Shown here: positions 31,301 through 41,400 of the stretch, in pieces | How the letters are laid out: the number at the start of each line of letters is the position of its first letter | How positions within the stretch are numbered: position 1 is the stretch's first letter | DNA from: Meandrina meandrites | Lineage: Eukaryota > Cnidaria > Anthozoa > Scleractinia > Meandrinidae | Assembly (NCBI GenBank): GCA_963693305.1 | Contig: OY855906.1 | Span: forward strand, 5,638,501-5,702,500 | DNA: 64,000 bases | Reading direction: 5' to 3' | Translations under genes and position numbers: made by a program | Notes under the pieces: generated by a model | The model's input: only the letters and a program-made list of their open reading frames with translations | Database searches by the model: none | Told to the model about the DNA's origin: nothing

Positions 31301-34300
31301 ATTCAAGACAAGTGACCAACACATCTGGTACGGACAGTTCAGTTTCTACTTGGGGTGGGTACTCAAAACATTTTAACCGGGAGGCTCTGCCCTGTCCAAC
31401 GACCAAACCATTACCTTGCCATTTTGACAGAAAAGGCAATCCATTTGTATAACTTTGATAGAATCTACCTGGAGAAGAACTGCAGAAGCAGAACTTCAGG
31501 CTCTAAACCTTACCTGGAGGCAAGCGTCACGGCTTGCAAAGGACCGACAGGAATGGAGGCGACTTGTTGATGCCCTATGCGCCACTGGGCGTTTAAAGGA
31601 CTGATGATGATGATGATGATGATAGAACTGGCACCACTTCCACATACCAACAAAAGGGATAATGTATCTCTGTTCTTAATCTTTCACTCTGACTAATAAC
31701 CCCATAAATACTTAAATAAATAAATCAACCATTCAGTGCATCTTTTCAAGGGTGAGGGTGGCAAAAAAGAAACTTACAACTTAGCCATGTGACTTACACG
31801 AGCACCCAGACTCTCAACTGTGCGTTCACGAGAAAAGTGTTTTTCACTTATTTTGCCCAGCCAGCGTAAAACAAGGCTTGTTGAGGCTGTGTAGTAAGTC
31901 ACCGGTACATGCTACTGTTTAAGCATGTTTAGGCACCTTCATAGAAGATCAATTTTGGTAGTACTGCTTTGCAAAATACACCTAAAATTAATTTATGTTT
32001 GGTCATAATTTATTATAATTAATTTTATTGCAGTGCTAATTTCCTTGCTAATGCCAGAGAACATGGATGCAATGGTGGAAGCCACCCGTGTATTTGGAAA
32101 CTTTTCAAGATCCAAGGAAGTAAGGGCTTTACTGGCTGAACACAAAGGTAAAAGTTTGTTTGGCTCAGACAGAAATGATTAAAGAAGTATCTTTTTTATG
32201 CTGTGTGCAAGGCAGAAAACAAAGAAAGCAAATAGTTGGTTTTCTGAGGAATTGTCACTGTATGTTGTTGTTAGTTGTGAATGATGTCATTTTGATTGCA
32301 ATACTTACCAATTAGGAATCCTTTTGTTTAAGATGACGTGTGTATTGTTTGACTCTTAGTTGATGAGATCATGATTGCTTTGTTGGATGCCGGAGAGAGA
32401 GAAACTGTGTACACAGCATGTGGTGTGCTTATCAATTTAATGATAGATGAGCAAATAAAACCAAAGTTAAAAGAAGAGGATGGAATTAAAAAGTAAGTAA
32501 AACAGATCTTTTGATATTATTGTTTGTAAGAATTAAATCATTATTAAATAATTTCTTATTTTAAGGCAACTATTTTTCTCTTGTCAGACTGGTGGATGTT
32601 TTGCGTGACTTTGGTAAACATGATTGGCAGTTGTCGAGTATGGTCTGTCAGATACTGTGGAACTACAGGTGGGTTCAACCATTTGACATTTTATTTCATT
32701 TTGTAAATTCTCTGTCTGTATAACAGCACTATGGAAGAACTGGTTTTATAAAAAAAAAAGACATTAAAAAATTAATCATAGTTCACAGAAATCAGCTAAC
32801 AATTGCTTGATCCAGGTGTACATGATCAGATATACAGTATTATTATTCTACAAGTTTGTGCAATGCCCATACATGTATATGGTTAGAAAGCATTCTTATC
32901 TGTCACCTGTACATAACAGATATCCTGCAATATGTAAGTTGCCAAGGTTCACCTGAAATCTGGCAAAGCGCTGCATAACCAAAGTTTTTCTAGCTACAAA
33001 AAGCATTTTGTTGGCAATTTGTTGAATAATGAAACAATTATAATTTTAGCTAACTCGGCCTACGGTCTTGTCGCCCAAGCATCAGGCCATATACCACGCA
33101 ATTTCGCAGGATAATCATTGTTAAATGTCTGTTGGATCATTCACTGATCTAGTACAGTTGCAAACTTCTACGACTCCTGATTGCATTGTATAACAGTAAA
33201 GCAACCCATTTAATAAAATATCTTATTGTATGACTATGGTGGTCAGATCGCCAATAACTAAAATAAACCAATCAGATTGCTCCATTGTCCAATATTTTTT
33301 GAGTACAGGGCCAAAAGTTCAAAATTAGTCTTGGTTGAGTGTCAATAGGCAACGCTGATCATCCAGCTTAACATCACAAATAACTCCTTGCATCAGGTAT
33401 CATTTTTTGTTTGTACAAGTGCTAACAATTTGTCAATTTTCAGTGACAAGATAACCAGTTCTTCAGAGACATTTGGTGATCAAGAAACGTTAGAGTTAAT
33501 GGATATTCTTACACAATATCTAGGTAGGACGAATAGAATGTTTTGTATCTTGACTGTTATACTTTGATCCGTGATAGACAACTGTTTGAACGATTTAGTG
33601 ATGAATTATTACAAGACATTTATTTTGACAAGAAAAAAGTTGCCATAAATGGAGTTGTCAGAGGTTATCCCTATCGACAATGTTTGTGTAAGTGGTTATG
33701 GCCATCCATCCAGATGTGGTCTACATTGATCATTGTAGGAGGATGAAAAATCAACACTCGGAGTGTTGTTGACTTAAAGACTTGGAGAAATGAAATGATT
33801 TTCATCATGGAAAAATACTGGAAACACAATGTGGTACTCCCTGCCTTAAAATTTAATTACGTACACAATTCGCGCCGAAAAAAGATTAATATTTAGTTTC
33901 CAGCCTCTTTTGCCTAGTTACACAGTTGAAAGCCATGTTGAATATTATTTTTGCCCAGCACCCACCTTCTCTTTGGCAATGTGTACCTATCATGTCTAGA
34001 CTCAACCTTGCCTCCCATATTTGGTGCCTGGGTAGTTCACAAGTGGCTATATTTGCAGTGAGAAAGATTTACCATTATGAGGACAAGTTAATGATGAAAT
34101 CAATGTACCATAAAGTCATTAAAACTGTTGACACTTTTCGTTTCAGATGAAGACATAGCTCTTGACCAAAGTGAATTAGACTCGAGCTCCATGGAGTCCA
34201 GCCTCCCTGAAGTGTTAAGAGACATGTGGGAAGGGCAGTTTGTCCCTGTTGGGCAACATCTACTTCAAAGAGTTAAGGCACACCACACAGATCTCGTGCC

Positions 34301-34319
34301 ATTAGAGTCACCCAGCTAA
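22590..34319 (+). CDS. ARMC2: Armadillo repeat-containing protein 2, 17 coding exons, 901 aa
   Basis: Coding exons: 22590-22813, 25185-25305, 25484-26233, 27123-27225, 27323-27498, 27964-28014, 28124-28269, 29595-29700, 29946-30086, 30266-30352, 30876-30972, 31146-31268, 32034-32147, 32360-32492, 32588-32668, 33444-33523, 34147-34319; they total 2706 nt with consistent phases. The N-terminal third is low-complexity and Pro/Ser/Lys-rich but keeps the family motifs SANIVSEARSSLR and RPFTP (residues 46-50). The rest is helical ARM-type repeats, with VTGALRNLADVFG, LVVRACFILGNLTSKSEKV, NTVATLNNLSFYND and TACGVLINLMIDEQIK as clear matches. In vertebrates ARMC2 is needed for sperm flagellar axoneme assembly and male fertility. 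Human ARMC2 is 867 aa. Introns carry SINE, LINE and MITE insertions, but the frame is intact. The start is the first in-frame ATG, MDSPLKQKSRK. Confidence 0.93.
24400..24709 (-). mobile_element. tRNA-derived SINE in ARMC2 intron 1
   Basis: On the minus strand, a head with TGACCTATTGGTTAG and GGTTCGTGTCC (A- and B-box-like) is followed by a body ending in the ATCAGGCC motif seen in the SORD SINEs. It is a more diverged member; the left edge is approximate. Confidence 0.7.
24741..24970. mobile_element. MITE with CAGGG(G)CAGATC ends in ARMC2 intron 1
   Basis: CAGGGCAGATCC at the left and GATCTGCCCCTG at the right form short inverted ends. Inside, TTTTTCTTAGGAGGGG and GTACCCGGTCATCTC are each repeated twice. 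A TATTT direct repeat abuts both ends (24736-24740, 24971-24975). The CAGGGG-type end is reminiscent of hAT elements, but the duplication is shorter than the 8 bp expected. Confidence 0.55.
28277..28550 (-). mobile_element. (AAT)n array with probable non-LTR retroposon 3' tail
   Basis: About 30 AAT units (28277-28368) continue on their right into AACTTTATTTAAGTGTCAGG and an AT-rich segment to about 28550. Read on the minus strand this is a tail ending in AAATAAAGTT(ATT)n, the form expected of a CR1/L2-like LINE or a derived SINE. No reverse-transcriptase codons were found in it. Confidence 0.5.
28650..29100 (+). mobile_element. Dispersed repeat carrying a short hydrophobic ORF (28692-28931), ARMC2 intron 7
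   Basis: The segment has CTGGTGACTGGGACAAAAT at its left and CCGGTCAACTGGGCTCATAT at its right, with repeated GAGATCTCAG motifs. A 79-codon ORF begins MAPPKNVLFATIIALLALVA, which looks like a signal or anchor segment, then becomes Cys/Lys-rich without recognisable domains. It may be a captured first exon or chance. The element type is unknown. Confidence 0.4.
31467..31623 (+). mobile_element. 5'-truncated non-LTR retrotransposon 3' end (LINE ORF C-terminus plus TGA tail), ARMC2 intron 12
   Basis: Frame from 31467 encodes TWRRTAEAELQALNLTW, then RLAKDRQEWRRLVDALCATG and a stop at 31602-31604. This is the C-terminal signature common in LINE reverse-transcriptase ORFs (TW...R.LA.DR..WR..V.ALC). 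The stop codon is the first unit of a (TGA)n tract, leaving essentially no 3' UTR, which favours an RTE-like clade. Coding similarity cannot be followed convincingly upstream of about 31460. Confidence 0.75.
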
Positions 34320-35096
34320 CAAGCGGGATTAGGAATCACTCACCACAGCGATGAACATACATGTACATTTATGAGACTTTGCACATCTGGTTTGCTCATG
34401 CAGTAGAGTGAGAAATGCATCTAACTTATGACAACATTGGGATTTTCTAAAGGGAGACAGCACATTCTAGCAGGAAAAAATAATCCTGGCTTCCCAGTCT
34501 TCTAATAATATCAGCAGTACTGAAAAAATTTGCCGCAACCAACTTCTTACCATAGCACAACAACCCATAGCCCAATTTGAACTAATACTTCTCATCACAG
34601 GGCATGCCATTAATGTTCTTTATCAACATTTTGTTGTTATCCTTTGAAAGAAATCTGACTTCCTGTATAATATATCACTGGCTTTTTTGAAAGAAACATC
34701 CAACATGTCTCCCCGATGTAACTAGTAGAGGGTCCAGGGAGCTGCCCAGGCCAGTGGTGTCAAAAATACTTTTTCAATCTGGACTACCACCTAGTGTCTG
34801 CACCTTTCAGTAACTTGCGAACTCTGCTTGATGAATGGTTGCGTTGTTTACCGTCATCAATCATCTAAGCAGACCTCACAGAAAATAGGTTTTTGTGAAT
34901 GGTTTCAAAAGGTCATGTCTGTGGGTTGTGATTGGTAGACTTCTATCCATATTTGTTTTGTTTTGTCAAGGTTTAACAACAACAACAATGGTTTCGTTGT
35001 GACTTTTGAATGTCATGTGATTGACAGTGAAAAATGCAGAACTTCACAGTTCGCTTGTTATCCAAGGGCACCGTACGACATTCCATTGTGTTGTTC

Positions 35097-35275
35097 CAGA
35101 AAATATCCATACCCCTCCCATGGAAGGTTCTTTGGTTTAAACCCCCCCCCCCCCCCACCCCTCTGGAATTTCCACTTAAGCCCCATACGTTCCTTTAAAA
35201 ATTTTGGCCTTCAAGACCCCCCACCCCCTCGGAATCTCCATTGACCTTCAATGGGGTGGGTATGGATATTTTCTG
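35097..35275. mobile_element. MITE with CAGAAAATATCCATACCC termini
   Basis: Left CAGAAAATATCCATACCC and the right end read on the minus strand (same first 18 nt) form inverted repeats of about 31 bp with three mismatches. A 15-C run lies inside. Confidence 0.85.
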
Positions 35276-35958
35276 AAACTGCACATTTTCATTTATGTGG
35301 GATTATACGCAACCCTGAATCAGCCACCTTGCATGTCTTAAAAGTAAGTTATAACCAGTTCTAAATAAAAAAAGGTACTAATATTTTTGGTATTGGTTTC
35401 CACTAGAAAGCTTGTAAATAGAATGAAGGTGTGTTGGAAAGCACAAGAAAAAGTTCTAACTGGTGTGTTTTTATGTAAACTAGAAAAGCATTTTATTTAT
35501 TATCTTCAGAAGAGTGTGAAAAGCAAAGAATTTTAAATAAATGAAGACAACTTGATGCCCTTGACTGTTTAACATTCATGTTGTGCAATCTGTAATTCTT
35601 CTCACAGTTAATATTGTAGACTCCTCCAGGGGAAACAAAAATTGGTTTGAGAAGTAATATATCAAACACGAGACAGCGTTTTTCATCACATTTCCAAACA
35701 CTGAGAAGAGAGTTGAAAATACGACGTGCAGCGGAGTATGTTTGATGAACTTCGAGGTGTTTTGAAATGTGATGAAACACTGTGTCGAGTGTTTGATATA
35801 TCTTCTCAATCAAAACTAAAACTACGGAGAAAACGGAAAAATAAAATTGTCAAAATCTATGCTAATTAAGATCAGATTTCCAAACTCCGTCACGGTTCTG
35901 ATTTCCTTTGTTTTAACTAGATGAATTATTAATGAGTTTGAGAAATTGGAGTTCAAGT

Positions 35959-36051
35959 AGCCTGCGAACATAGACATATTTCTGGCTGTTACTTGTCTCT
36001 GGCAAAGAATAATGTTCTGACATCCAGAAATGTGTATGTGTTCGCAGGCTA
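35959..36051. mobile_element. Short MITE with TAGCCTGCGAACA termini
   Basis: AGCCTGCGAACATAGACATA at the left and TATGTGTTCGCAGGCTA at the right are inverted repeats around a core of about 40 bp. Confidence 0.8.
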
Positions 36052-36692
36052 GAGTTCAAGAAATTGGGGATAAAATTGCAGCATTCGGCTGAGTGAAGCA
36101 ACTCCAAGAGAAACCTTTTTGGTTCATGTTATCAGGAGCTTCAAACAAAACAGAAGTTCCAGAAATCAGCATTCTATGTACATATAACTGCAAATAGTTA
36201 TGTGGCTCTTAACTGTTTCTATCAAGAAATTTTCTATCCTTGAAATTTACCTGGTCTGAAAGCTATACCGTATACTGTATGTGTATTCCAAAGAGGAAAT
36301 AGGCTGACTTTCGTATAGTCACAATAAAAGTATGGTCATTTAATGCTTCTCACCCAGTAAGAAATAGAATGGCAAAAGAAAAGCCCTTTCAGGGTGCTAA
36401 GAAAGTGGATTTTCCTGGTTGCCCCTCGGGCAACTTGAAACCATTTTAAAGTCCAAGAAATGTGACCTTGCCTGTAATGCAAGATTGTGGCGATTGCATT
36501 TCACTGTTTCTCCATTGGTCAAGTTTTGACTGAGAATATATCTCTAGAAACAGGTGAAATAATGTTTCAATGGAAATGCCATGAAACATTGTCTCTTGTG
36601 TTTGAAATATTTAATACTTGTGTTCATTGCATTTCTCAGTTCGTTTGATGCTTTTTATCAGACAGTCTGCATCTTAGATTCATAGCACACCC

Positions 36693-36772
36693 TACCCTGG
36701 GAGCACAGCCTTCTTTGATCTTCCTCTTCCCGACTCATCTAGGAAGATCGAAGAAGACTCCGGTCACAGGGT
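36693..36772. mobile_element. Short MITE with TACCCTG termini
   Basis: TACCCTGGGAGCACAGCC then TTTGATCTTCCT at the left mirror AGGAAGATCGAAGAAGAC then CCGGTCACAGGGTA at the right, an imperfect hairpin. Confidence 0.7.
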
Positions 36773-36998
36773 AAGCACACCCTTACTATTCACTAATGGC
36801 CGGGTACGATATCTGGCACCACAAAGGTCATGAATTAACATGTCATTGAAGACATTTTTTAATGCACTTTTTCAACTTAAAAAAAGCAGATCTTTGTCTT
36901 TCATGACATTATTTTGATTCTTCTGAATGTTCCCATATAAAATTATGCATCATCACAGTATTTTTGAGCTGGTAGTTGTTTAACCCTACAGCACTTTT

Positions 36999-38030
36999 TT
37001 ACAGCTTGTAACAATATTGAAAGGCAAGATCTTGTCGGTTAACATGGGGGTTTTGCAAGGCCCTAGCTAACACATCATAATTAGCTTGTGATCCACACTT
37101 CTGCTTCCATCGCAAAAGCATTTGGTAGCAACGTTCAAAGCTGTCGGCATGGTCTTCTGTGAGCTGCTCCAGCTCAACCTCACGGAATCCTAACACTTTT
37201 GCGAGCACCTGCCATCTGGATCTTACTTCAGTGCAAATATTCAGCAAATCGTTTGTCTCGGGAGTTCCTTTTTTAATTTGTTGATAGGCGCTCATTGCAT
37301 GGTAGTGAGACTGCACTAACAAAGTAATTTAATTTGATGTTAGAAAGATCTGAACGCTTAAAAATTGAGACAAAATCTGTCAAAATACTGGATTGGAGGG
37401 GGGGGGGGGGGGTGGGGTGGAACACTCCCATGTTAATGTTACGTAGGTGTGTGATTCACCAAAGTATGGATTTCAATGTTTTTTTTAATATATATATTCA
37501 CGACGACTGAATGTGCATGAAATTCAAATGTACAAAAGGGAAAAAAACTACCAGAGAGAAGTCACTGAATTTGATTCAGGGTGAAATTAAATTGGCGTCA
37601 TCAAACTGGAATAGAAGATCAAGTCACATACTACATTGATCCGAACTGATTGATCCGATCAAACTGCATTTGATCCGAACTGGAGGTGAACACGGGTTAA
37701 AGGGTTTTGAGGGCAGGGTGGACCCTCTGGGGGGTAAGGAAGAGAGGGCGGATGACATTTCAGACTACCATTGTATCTACTCGGAATTAAAATATTCCTA
37801 ACGGCTTCCTAGGTCAAGACTCGATACATGTATCCCTCTGTACCCTTTTAGCGAGAGAGTATTAAAAGGCGGCTGAAATTCTGGCTTTAAGGGATTCATT
37901 ACGAACAGGATCCTACCAAAGTTTTGTTCTTGAAGAAGGTATCCGCACAGCCGAGAAATAGAACGACTACTCTGCCATCTTGTTTCGATTTCTGCTTGGC
38001 AAGTTCGTCACAGGAGTGCGTGACGCGCGC
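36999..38030 (-). CDS. Small death-domain protein (CDS 36999-37295, 98 aa) with a probable non-coding first exon
   Basis: The coding exon spans 36999-37315 after an acceptor at 37316 (TTGTTAG). The product is nearly all death domain: VRSRWQVLAKVLGFREVELE, then MLLRWKQK, ALQNPHVNRQDLAF, the six-helix pattern of adaptor and receptor death domains. An upstream exon ending at 37917 (AACTTTG, donor GTAGGA) fits in phase, but its frame has a stop near 38008 and no ATG, so I place the start at 37295 (MSAYQQIKKG). That upstream exon carries a three-codon upstream ORF (ATG GCA GAG TAG) in good context. Death domains mediate homotypic interactions in apoptosis and immune signalling. The partner is unknown and no receptor, kinase or caspase domain is present. 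The 5' end is the weak part of the model, and an unseen upstream exon could extend the protein. Confidence 0.7.
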
Positions 38031-38416
38031 AGGCTACAGGTCCTTCGGGGGTGGGTAGCCCGGGTGGATAGCAAAAAGGATTACTCTGAAATGTACGTCG
38101 AGTTCTTTATTTAATTAAGTTAAGTTTAATACATTTTTAGTTGTTTCTATGGCTTTGTTTTAGTTACAAAACACATTGCTCGATCCAACGTTTTTTAGTT
38201 AGCTCACTTAGTCACCTCACTCCACCATGGACAGTTTACTTTTCTCGCCCACAGTATATGCAACCAGCGGTTGTTCTGTTGCTACGTCTGGGAATCGATT
38301 ATTTGCGTCGAATTTTAACAACTTTTAGCACAAAATTAGAGTAGAATATACCTGCAAGAACTGAAGATAATGCCTAAAAATGCTTAGTCAGTGACAGTAA
38401 GTATTAGAAATTCAAG
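38031..38416. promoter_or_regulatory. Divergent promoter interval, death-domain gene and C11orf65 homologue
   Basis: The presumed first exons face away from each other across fewer than 400 bp. No TATA box or clear factor site was recognised, and the start sites are not defined by the sequence. Confidence 0.45.
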
Positions 38417-41400
38417 ATGTCCACTAAACTGAGCCACGAAGAGGCCCGACGGATTCTCGACAATGCGGATTTGCCAGGTGAGGAGCGTATTCTGTTATTT
38501 GTTTGCATGCACATGCCCACTTCTTGCAATTTTACCCCGTTATCTGCTTAATTAATCATGAAGGAATCTTTTAAATATGAATGTTTTAAAGTAAGAAGTC
38601 ACAACAACAAGACTTTCGTGTTTCTTTAATGTTTCTTGTCCAATTGTATATGTAAAGTTGACTGTAAGTGAAAATTTGATGGTAGTTTGCTAGCGATCAT
38701 TCAACTTGCTTACACATTCGATCGATAATTGATTGGGTTCGTTTTCAACCAATTCATTGCAGGGTCTGCTGTAAACGACTTAAAGTTTGCGCTCGCCACA
38801 AAAGCAGAGAGAAAGGTACGTTCCAGCCCTATGCCATATAGTACTAGATTTCACTTATGCCTTGTGTGTAATATAATTAGAGAAATGTGCCTGAGCCGTG
38901 GTTTTCTGGACTGGTCCTCAATAACAGAATTTTGTTTCTGTTTGGTTCTCACACTTCCTATTTGTTAAGGGAGCATAAGCACACAATCATTTGGATGCTG
39001 AATTATAGGTATCCAGTTCCAACTCTGTAATAATTGGATTGCTATAAATTGGACACCTATCCATTATCCACGTATTATTGATCACTTTCTTTCTATCTTC
39101 TTCTCAACTGCTTGTAAAATATCACTGACTTCACTATTGGCTGAAAATGTTTCACAGCAACTTTATATAAAACCTCAGATTTTGTTGTTGATAGTAATTG
39201 GACCTTGTGCTGGGAGTGAGTGATTTGTGCTTTTAAAATTCATGCACAATCACAGTGGGCTGCAAAAGCTAAATTTGAATTTGTATGAACTGATTACGTC
39301 CTGAATTGTAATTGACTTATTCCAATATTTATAGTAACATTACTCATTGATTATCTCAGCTTTTCTCTGTGGTCTTTGGGTTGAAATGGGGTTTCTTTAA
39401 ATCAGCATATTTTTGAATGGTATCAATATACCATACAAGTGAAGAGTGCTTTATGCGTGCGCTGATTGGTTAACTCAGAGGTTATTAGCAAAGTACTATT
39501 CACCTCCGAATAGCTGAAGAGAAACAAAATGGCTTCGCGTGTCACTTTGGGAACAGAAAGTAACGTTTTTGGTGTGCAAATTTTTCAGCTTGTGTGGTAT
39601 ATACTAAAACAATAATTTTTTTGTTTTTGTTTTAGTATATACCACACAAGCCAGTGTCAGCGAAAGTGGTGTATATTTACCTCACCGCCTTGCAGCTCAG
39701 TAAATATCCACCACTTTATAAATAATATTTATTTTGTTATTATTTATAAATAATATAAATAATATTTATTTTGTTAAATATTATTATTACCATATTCAAA
39801 TTTGCAATTAGCCAATCAGCTTGAATCACCTTTGTGTACTGGCCTGATTTTGCCAGAGTTTCAGTCTCACCAAAATACAAACCATGGCTCAATCAAATTA
39901 TTAGGCACAAGTGTGAAAATTTTACCAAAAAATATATCTATACAACAAAATTTAGTTGCATAATTTTTATTATAAACTTAAAGATACCATAATTTTTAAC
40001 TTCCTTTAAACATTGCATTGCCATTCAGAAAACAATTGAAAGTGGTACAGATGAGCAGGAAGTGAAAACTGCTGCAGGCATTGAAATCCAGCGTGTATGG
40101 AGAGGTTACTACACAAGGTAAGTTGGGTAATCCTCCAATAAACAGGTATTAGGGGTGGCGAATGGCCTTTCAAAAATGTTGAATCTCGGCAAATTTACGC
40201 CGAGTCTCGGAATCTCGGAGCTTAAAAATAGCGTTTTGGAATCTCGGATTTCTAGAAATATGATGGTCTCGGAGTCTCGGATTTTGAAAATTTGGATCTC
40301 GGAGTCTCGGATTTTAAAAATTTGGATCTCGAAATCTCGCCAATGGGACGTTCAATTCTTTATCCGCAAACTTATCCAAAACGAGAAATTAAGAAATTTA
40401 ACCCTGCAATCTGCATTTACAATTGTTATGTAAAATATATATAGGAAACCGTAATTTCCACTTATATAGAGGAAATCATGTCATGATAATAGTACATCAT
40501 TCTATAATGACTTATCAATATATAATTCTTATAATGGCTCATGTTTGGGGCCCATGCATATATTCACGAGATGTGAAAGTCGCAAGATGCTGAATACCTT
40601 ATTATAGGAAATTAACGATCGTGTTAATTAAGGTATTGGAAATTAACGCGACTTAAATTAACGCGAAGTGAACCAAAAATTTCTTTCCAATAAAAGAAAT
40701 TAACGCGGAAGAGGAGCTGAAATTTCAAAATGAAGACAATTAACGCGACCGCACAAAGAAACAGAACTTGTAGAGACAACAGGAACAAACAAATTTATTG
40801 TAACACACTGTTAGTAAGTTAACAAAATCCAAAACCCAAACGAATCTTGCTACTTTCAGCGTTCTTTTCAGTGCCAACGATACTGATGGATCTCCGTCCT
40901 GATAAAACATTGCTCAAAAAATCCAAATTAACGCTCCACTTAATTAATGGCGCGGAAATTAACGCTCCAGTAAATTAAGGGCGCGGAAATTAACGCTCAC
41001 AAAAATTAACACGACTTAAATTAATGCGAATTTTCTAAATTCGCGTTGATTTCATGAAGCGTTAATTTCCTATAATAAGATAAGTTTAAATAGCTAAGAA
41101 TCATACGAGCGCCATTTTCACTCGGTAGTTCTCAGTAGGTGTTCAGCAAAAACGTAAAATATATGGTTTAGTCCTTTCCACAACAAAAGCTAACAAATTG
41201 TTTAACAGTCTATCCGTCTGCCAATTATCCTTCTATCACAATATTTTCACAGTGTAAGACTGGTATAAGGTTGTGAAGTTATTCACCGAAAGCTTGCTTG
41301 CATGGTAAAATTATGCTCCAGGAACTGAGCTACCGTGGCTTGTTGCCAGATATAGTGTGAGGTACTACATGAAACATGGCTGAGAAAAATACCAAGCTCT

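Larger units (their letters stand above)
34320..36998. other. Convergent intergenic region, ARMC2 3' flank and death-domain gene 3' flank
   Basis: No coding exon seen. AATAAA signals on the plus strand lie at about 35363 and 35535. The region holds three MITEs (35097-35275, 35959-36051, 36693-36772) and a 15-C tract (35142-35156). The open frames on the minus strand at 35493-36107 resemble no protein. Confidence 0.55.

Noticed and set aside
35493..36107. Several minus-strand ORFs of 60-106 codons near the ARMC2 3' end
   Set aside because: They overlap each other and a MITE hairpin, and show no recognisable motif.
40155..40433. 92-codon ORF with repeated SESRILKIW units
   Set aside because: Translation of TCTCGG-type tandem units inside a non-autonomous transposon; no protein family.
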